64,000 bases of DNA, taken from the NCBI GenBank assembly GCA_022778785.1, contig JALFSO010000009.1, forward strand, positions 23,085 through 87,084. The letters run 5' to 3'. Numbering within the stretch: position 1 is the stretch's first letter; each line of letters begins with the position of its first letter. The notes beneath the pieces are model-generated. The model was not told where the DNA came from, ran no database searches, and saw only the letters and a program-made list of their open reading frames with translations. The translations under genes and the position numbers were made by a program. Of the stretch, positions 59,391-64,000 are shown in pieces. The stretch is from Dysosmobacter sp. GTDB lineage: Bacteria > Bacillota > Clostridia > Oscillospirales > Oscillospiraceae.

Positions 59391-61379
59391 TCACTTCTCC
59401 AGATAGTCGTCGATGGCCTGGACCAGCCGGTCCCGCACATCGCTGATGTCGGCGTCCTCAATACGGCCGCCGGCGGTGGTGGAGTTGCCGCCGCCGCCCA
59501 AGGCCTCCAGGATCACCTGGACGTTGATGTCCCCCAGGGAGCGAGCGGACATCTGCACCGCCGTCCCGGACCGGGACAGCACGAAGGACGCCTTGACGCC
59601 CTTCAGCGTCAGCAGCTCATCCGCCGCCTGGGCCGCCGCCACCCTGTCCACCCCGTCCTCGGGGATGGTGGACAGGGCGATGTTGTCATGGATGATCTCC
59701 GCCCGGCGCATGATGTCGTACCGGGTGACGATCTCCGTCAGGTCGTTCTGAAACAGCCGCTGGACGTCCGCCGTGTCGGCGCCCGCCCGGCGGAGATAGG
59801 CCGCCGCCTCGAAGGTCCGTCCGCCGGTGCGCAGGCTGAACCGCTTGGTGTCCAGCACGATGCCCGCCAGCAGGGCGATGGCCTCGTCGTGGAGCAGGTC
59901 CGTGGGCTCCACCAGATAGCCCAGCAGCTCCGTCACCAGCTCCGAGGCGGAGGAGGCGTAGGGCTCGTGGAAGTTCAGCGCCGCGTTCTCGATATAGGAC
60001 GACGCCCGGCGGTGATGGTCGATGACCGCCACCCGGCTGCTGGCCTCCAGGATCTGCCGGGATTCCACGCCGTCAGGCCGGTTGGTGTCCACCACGATCA
60101 GAAGAGCCCCCGGCTGCATCCGCAGAAACGCCTCCTGGGGCGCGACAAAGGTATTCTCATACTCCGGTAGCTTCCGCAGCTGGGACAGCATCTGACCGGC
60201 GGCGTTCTTCTCCAGGTCCAGGACGATCTGGGCCTTCTTTCCCCGCTTCCGGGCGATGCAACACAGGCCCGCCGCGGCGCCCACGGCGTCCATGTCGGCG
60301 TAGCTGTGGCCCATGATATAGATCTGCTGGGCGTCGGTCATCAGCTCGCCCAGAGCGTTGGCCATGACCCGGGATTTCACCTTGGTGCGCTTTTCCGTGG
60401 TCTTGGCCCGGCCGCCGTAGAAGGAGAAGTCCAGCCGGTTCCGCACCACCGCCTGGTCGCCGCCCCGGCTCAGGGCCATCTCCAGAGACAGCTGGGCGTT
60501 CTTGTACAGCCCCGCCATGGTGTCCGCGTCCTTGCCCACGCCGATGGACAGCGTAGGATGGGTGCCCTCATTGACCCGGATCTCCCGGATGGTGTCCAGA
60601 ATGGAGAACCGTTCCGCCGCGAAGTGGTCGAAGTACTGCTCCTCAAACAGGAACAGATAGTGGTCCCGCTCCGTCTTCAGCAGCAGTCCGGTGCCCTCCG
60701 CCCACTTGTTCAGCTTCTCGTCGATCTGGGCCAGGATGGCGCTGCGCTGGGTGTCGGCGCAGGACTTCATCAGATCGTCGTAGTTGTCCACCTGGAAGAT
60801 GGCCATGACGGGCCGGGATGCGTCGTACTTCTCCCGGAGGGCGTCGGCCTCGGTGGTGTCCACCCAGTAGGTGGTGGCCACCAGGTTCTGGCTGCCGTCC
60901 TTGGCCTTGGCCCGGACCAGGCTGCCGTATACCCGGAAGCGCCGATTGTTCATCAGCACCCGCTCCGGGCACTCCTGCTTTCCCTCCAGCAGCCACTGGA
61001 CCTGGAACTCCGGCACCGCGTCCTCCACCCGGATCTCAAACAGATGCTCTCGCACACCGGCCAGCTGGAGGAAGTTCTCATTGCTCCAGATCACCTCGCC
61101 GGTGTCCGGCCGGAACACCATAATGGGCAGCGGCGAGTTGATGAGGGTGGATTTGCTGGCGGTGTCCACGCTGCCGGTGAGGTTGTCGATATATTGCAGG
61201 ATGCCCTGCCTCCGCTTCTGATTGCTGCGGCTGAAGAAAATATACAGTGCCACCGTGACGCAGCCCTCCACAAAAGCCAGCAGCGGCTTAAAGGGGATGG
61301 CCGCCAGGGAGAACAGCACCAGGCAGAAAAAGTACAACTGTAGATTCGGCTCCAGAAGCCGGGACAGTTTTTTGTTCAT
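59391..61379 (-). CDS. gdpP: GdpP-type cyclic di-AMP phosphodiesterase
   Basis: A 662-residue membrane protein that hydrolyses c-di-AMP. Two N-terminal helices (about 13-30, 32-50), a PAS-like domain (~75-165), a degenerate GGDEF domain (~185-310; the motif is RGGDQA, so no cyclase activity) and a DHH/DHHA1 phosphodiesterase. DHH motif GHSYADMDAVGAA (~355-367) keeps the metal aspartates though His-Lys-x-x-Pro is altered to His-Ser-Tyr-Ala; DHHRR (~453) and GGGGNSTTAGG follow. ATG 61379 has a GGGGGAG site. It controls osmolyte and wall balance in related bacteria. Confidence 0.93.
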   Translation of the reverse strand: MNKKLSRLLEPNLQLYFFCLVLFSLAAIPFKPLLAFVEGCVTVALYIFFSRSNQKRRQGILQYIDNLTGSVDTASKSTLINSPLPIMVFRPDTGEVIWSNENFLQLAGVREHLFEIRVEDAVPEFQVQWLLEGKQECPERVLMNNRRFRVYGSLVRAKAKDGSQNLVATTYWVDTTEADALREKYDASRPVMAIFQVDNYDDLMKSCADTQRSAILAQIDEKLNKWAEGTGLLLKTERDHYLFLFEEQYFDHFAAERFSILDTIREIRVNEGTHPTLSIGVGKDADTMAGLYKNAQLSLEMALSRGGDQAVVRNRLDFSFYGGRAKTTEKRTKVKSRVMANALGELMTDAQQIYIMGHSYADMDAVGAAAGLCCIARKRGKKAQIVLDLEKNAAGQMLSQLRKLPEYENTFVAPQEAFLRMQPGALLIVVDTNRPDGVESRQILEASSRVAVIDHHRRASSYIENAALNFHEPYASSASELVTELLGYLVEPTDLLHDEAIALLAGIVLDTKRFSLRTGGRTFEAAAYLRRAGADTADVQRLFQNDLTEIVTRYDIMRRAEIIHDNIALSTIPEDGVDRVAAAQAADELLTLKGVKASFVLSRSGTAVQMSARSLGDINVQVILEALGGGGNSTTAGGRIEDADISDVRDRLVQAIDDYLEK

Positions 61380-61450
61380 CTCTCACTCCCCCCATCTTGG
61401 GAAAGTCCGCCGCCCGTGCCAGGGGGCGGGACATATGCTATCAGAATAAC

Positions 61451-61479
61451 ATTATATCAGGTTCTTTCCCGGTACGCAA
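61451..61479 (-). promoter_or_regulatory. gdpP operon promoter
   Basis: Leftward -35 TTGCGT (61479-61474), 17-nt spacer, -10 TATAAT (61456-61451, perfect). Probably drives gdpP-rplI-dnaB-tilS-hpt-ftsH. Confidence 0.72.
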
Positions 61480-61551
61480 GAGAAAGCGCCGTATCCGCCG
61501 GGATGGAAACCGGTCTGTCCGGCGCCGATTTCTGAAATTTGCAAAAAGATG

Positions 61552-61580
61552 TATACATTGGCAGGGAATTATGGTATACT
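61552..61580 (+). promoter_or_regulatory. rnj promoter
   Basis: -35 TATACA (61552-61557), 17-nt spacer, -10 TATACT (61575-61580) preceded by TGG. It implies a leader of about 425 nt. Confidence 0.6.
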
Positions 61581-61586
61581 AATAAA

Positions 61587-62010
61587 AATCACCAGACGGA
61601 GAGGATCTCCGTTTTCGTCTGTTTTCCATGTATTTTGCTGCGGCGGACGGCATTTCCGCTCAGTTGAATAGAACAACTTCACAGGAGAGACAGGACGACG
61701 TGACCGAACAGACTGCCGGCGATACGGGGCCGGGCATCTGGCCGGACGTCTTACTTTGTGTTGCGCTTTTTTGCCCCCGCAGGCCCTTGGCAGTTGCGGG
61801 AGCCCCGCGGTCTTTGCCCTCCCCGGAGGGCAGGGCCCGATGCGCGGAGGGCTTTCGCATGCCGTTCCATGGCCGACAATGCGCCGGACGCTCCGACGCC
61901 CGTTCCCCTGTCTCTCCCGGAAGTCTTCACACAGAGGCCGGCCCGCGGCGTTTCGCCGCCGGGACCGCGCCCTACATACTCTTGTATTTTGAAAAGGAGA
62001 CATTCCATCT
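61587..62010 (+). other. Long structured leader of rnj
   Basis: About 425 nt with no gene I can support. Near its start is a terminator-like hairpin, CGGAGAGGATCTCCG followed by TTTTCGTCTGTTTTCC (61604-61626). Further GC-rich inverted repeats lie at 61780-61850 and 61930-61965. A GTG-started frame at 61700 with AGGAG upstream runs to 62026, past the rnj start, but its composition is not protein-like. The segment TTGGCAGTTGCGG (61788-61800) also occurs in the arc repeat element. Confidence 0.5.
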
Positions 62011-63675
62011 ATGGCAGAAAAACTGAAAATCATCCCTCTGGGCGGTCTGGACGAGATCGGCAAGAACATGACCGTCTACGAGTACGGCGGTGAGATCATC
62101 GTGGTGGACTGCGGCATGGCCTTCCCCGGTGACGACATGTACGGCATCGACTCCATCATCCCCGACGTGACGTATCTGGTGAAGAACCGCGCCCGTATCC
62201 GCGGCCTGTTCATCACCCACGGCCATGAGGACCACATCGGCGCCATCCCCTACGTGCTGAAGCAGGTGAACATGCCCATCTACTGCACCCGCTTCACCGC
62301 CGGCCTCATCAAGCTGAAGCTGGACGAACACGGCCTCACCAAGTCCACCAAACTCACCACCGTGGAGCCCGGCGAGACGGTGCGGGCCGGCAAGTTCAAT
62401 GTGGAGTTCATCCACGTGAACCACTCCATCGCCGACTCCGTGGCCTTCGCCATCCACACCAAGATGGGCGCGGTGGTCCACACCGGTGACTTCAAGATCG
62501 ACTCCACCCCCATTGACGGCGATGTCATCGACCTGGCCCGCTTCGGCGAGCTGGGCAAGGAGGGGGTCCTGGCCCTGCTGGCGGACTCTACCAACGTGGA
62601 GCGCTCCGGCTACACCATGAGCGAGAGCGTGGTGGGCAAGACCTTCATGCGTCAGTTCACCGGCTGCAAGGACCGCATCATCGTCACCACCTTCGCCTCC
62701 AACGTCCACCGCATCCAGCAGGTGCTGGACGCCGCTGCGGCCTGCGGCCGGAAGGTGGCGGTCACCGGCCGCTCCATGGAGAACATCATGCGGGTATCCA
62801 CGGAGCTGGGATATATGCACCTGCCCAAGAACACCCTGACGGACATCAACAAGATCAAGGGCCTGCCCAAGGACAAGCAGGTCATCGTCACCACCGGCTC
62901 CCAGGGCGAGGAGATGAGCGCCCTGTACCGCATGGCCTTCTCCACCCACAAGCAGGTGGAGATCGGCGCCGGCGACAAGGTCATCATCTCCGCCTCCGCC
63001 ATCCCCGGCAACGAAGTCACCATCGGACGGGTCATCAACGAGCTGTTCCGGAAGGGCGCCACCGTGGTCTATGACCGGGCGGATATGCTCCACGTCTCCG
63101 GCCACGCCTGCCAGGAGGAGTTGAAGATCATCCACGCCCTGACGAAGCCCCGGTTCTTCATCCCCCTCCACGGTGAGCAGCGGATGCTCCAGATCCACAG
63201 CCAGATCGCCCAGCAGATGGGCATGGCCCGGAACCACATCGCCATCGCCGAGAACGGCTCCGTCATCGAGATCACCGCCAAGACCCTGAAGATCAACGGC
63301 TCCGTCCCCGCCGGCGAGGTATTCGTGGACGGCTCCGGCGTGGGCGACGTGGGTGCCGTGGTCATGCGGGACCGGAAGCGTCTGGCCGAGGACGGCATGG
63401 TGGTGGTCGTTCTTCCTGTGTCCTCCCATGACGGCCAGCTCATCAGCCTGCCGGAGATCATCACCCGGGGCTTCATCTACGTGAAGGAGTCCGAGGATCT
63501 GATGAAGGAACTTCAGAGCGTAGCAGAGGATGCCGCCGTGGGCGCCGCCTCCTCCCGCCGCCGCGGCCGGGACGACAGCGACCTGAAGGGCGCTGTGAAG
63601 TCCGCTGTCAGCAACTACCTGTTCAAGACCACCAAGCGGAATCCCATGGTGATTCCGGTGGTGACCCGGCTCTGA
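62011..63675 (+). CDS. rnj: Ribonuclease J
   Basis: A 554-residue metallo-beta-lactamase/beta-CASP RNase with endo- and 5'-3' exonuclease activity, central to mRNA decay and 16S maturation in Firmicutes. Metal motif HGHEDH (70-75), VHTGDFKID, DSTNVERSG, beta-CASP part TTGSQGEEMSALYRMA, VSGHACQEEL and PLHGEQRML. The C-terminal dimerisation domain is present and ends NPMVIPVVTRL. ATG 62011 has AAGGAG about 11 nt upstream. Whether a second RNase J exists elsewhere is unknown. Confidence 0.95.
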   Translation: MAEKLKIIPLGGLDEIGKNMTVYEYGGEIIVVDCGMAFPGDDMYGIDSIIPDVTYLVKNRARIRGLFITHGHEDHIGAIPYVLKQVNMPIYCTRFTAGLIKLKLDEHGLTKSTKLTTVEPGETVRAGKFNVEFIHVNHSIADSVAFAIHTKMGAVVHTGDFKIDSTPIDGDVIDLARFGELGKEGVLALLADSTNVERSGYTMSESVVGKTFMRQFTGCKDRIIVTTFASNVHRIQQVLDAAAACGRKVAVTGRSMENIMRVSTELGYMHLPKNTLTDINKIKGLPKDKQVIVTTGSQGEEMSALYRMAFSTHKQVEIGAGDKVIISASAIPGNEVTIGRVINELFRKGATVVYDRADMLHVSGHACQEELKIIHALTKPRFFIPLHGEQRMLQIHSQIAQQMGMARNHIAIAENGSVIEITAKTLKINGSVPAGEVFVDGSGVGDVGAVVMRDRKRLAEDGMVVVVLPVSSHDGQLISLPEIITRGFIYVKESEDLMKELQSVAEDAAVGAASSRRRGRDDSDLKGAVKSAVSNYLFKTTKRNPMVIPVVTRL

Positions 63676-63683
63676 GCGGGCTT

Positions 63684-63981
63684 AAAGGGAGGGGACTTGC
63701 GCCCCCCTTTAGATTCCCCCTCGCCAGTGACATCGGTCACTGGCGCCGCCGCCCAGGGCGGCTGGGGTCTCGGTATTTTTCCGACGTACACGCCGCCGGA
63801 AAAATGATTACGGCGTATTCTTTTGCCCGGAGGGCAAAAGAACCGGGAACCTGCGGTTCCCTCAGGCTGTCGAAAAAGTCCGATGGACTTTTTCGACAGC
63901 CTTCACAATGCCTCGCTTTTCTGCCCGCGCAGCGGGCCGAAAAGCTGCCGCTGCGCGGCGCAAACGCCTGCTGACACAGGC
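63684..63981. repeat. Array of nine consecutive hairpins at the right edge
   Basis: In about 300 bp, with no supported gene, nine inverted repeats follow one another. Among them are 63684-63710 (AAAGGG/CCCTTT, probable rnj terminator), 63723-63744 (9 bp), 63748-63762, 63776-63804, 63818-63842 (11-bp perfect stem), 63845-63861 (7 bp), 63865-63901 (17-bp perfect stem), 63923-63937, 63947-63959, and the short 63966-63981 followed by TTTTT. The array runs to the window edge and may continue. Confidence 0.85.
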
Positions 63982-64000
63982 TTTTTGCAGGCATTCAATC

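Noticed and set aside
61700-62026. A GTG-started frame in the rnj leader with AGGAG upstream
   Set aside because: It runs past the rnj start in another frame and is Arg/Pro/Ala/Cys-rich with no domain; kept only as a remote leader-peptide possibility.
63737-63994. An 85-codon - strand frame at the right edge
   Set aside because: It is made entirely of the hairpin array; repeats of this sort give spurious frames.

Overview
This is a GC-rich 64 kb chromosomal window that reads as a gut-type member of Clostridia, most likely Oscillospiraceae (Flavonifractor, Lawsonibacter or Oscillibacter-like). The lineage is inferred from gene content and order: SRP RNA next to dnaX and ybaB, gdpP-rplI-dnaB, tilS-hpt-ftsH, a SpoVK-like ATPase, HAAS/PadR and DUF4179 signalling modules, an arginine deiminase route, strong Shine-Dalgarno sites and frequent TTG starts. 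No rRNA, tRNA, CRISPR array, phage gene or insertion sequence was recognised; nearly all genes are core or lineage-typical.

Layout. 1-5.5 kb: a cut-off peptide-type solute-binding lipoprotein, an AI-2E family membrane protein, a lipid kinase plus CoA-type Nudix pair, and an orphan PhnD-like lipoprotein. 5.6-12.3 kb: a cupin protein, two ECF sigma/anti-sigma modules, a PadR plus HAAS-FtsW/RodA-like pair with a clear operator, and a tRNA-dihydrouridine synthase. 12.3-15.7 kb: queT behind a leader that can fold as a translational switch (candidate preQ1 riboswitch), a 59-residue membrane protein, a histidine phosphatase fused to a GNAT domain, and a CaCA cation antiporter behind a yybP-ykoY (Mn2+) riboswitch with its terminator. 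15.7-24.7 kb: a complete ten-gene histidine operon beginning with a HisZ-HisG fusion and carrying a flavin-type gene between hisH and hisA.

24.8-35.4 kb: a HAD phosphatase; a six-gene leftward operon (ApbE, NusG-II domain protein, Gx transporter, SpoVK-like ATPase, LtaS-like sulfatase, small membrane protein); a membrane protein; pfkA; a DUF4127 lipoprotein. 35.4-41.2 kb: SRP RNA-dnaX-ybaB leftward, XdhC and dCMP deaminase rightward, a candidate small RNA with a palindromic promoter, and rpsF-ssb-rpsR leftward. 41.2-48.2 kb: a MATE pump, DegV, and arcA-arcB-yfcC for arginine breakdown, with arcA and arcB separated by an ~800 bp imperfect inverted-repeat element. 48.3-53.6 kb: a livJHMGF branched-chain amino acid ABC transporter with two matching upstream palindromes. 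53.6-64 kb: gdpP-rplI-dnaB-tilS-hpt-ftsH leftward, rnj (RNase J) rightward with a long leader, then an array of nine hairpins at the right edge.

Regulation is unusually readable. Many promoters are sigma-A type with 17-nt spacers, often with TGn before the -10. The most interesting candidates are the arcA/arcB repeat element, the HisZ-HisG fusion, the queT leader switch, the small RNA at 39.7 kb, the PadR operator and the twin palindromes upstream of livJ. No wholly new multi-gene system is claimed. All promoter, terminator and structure calls were made by eye.
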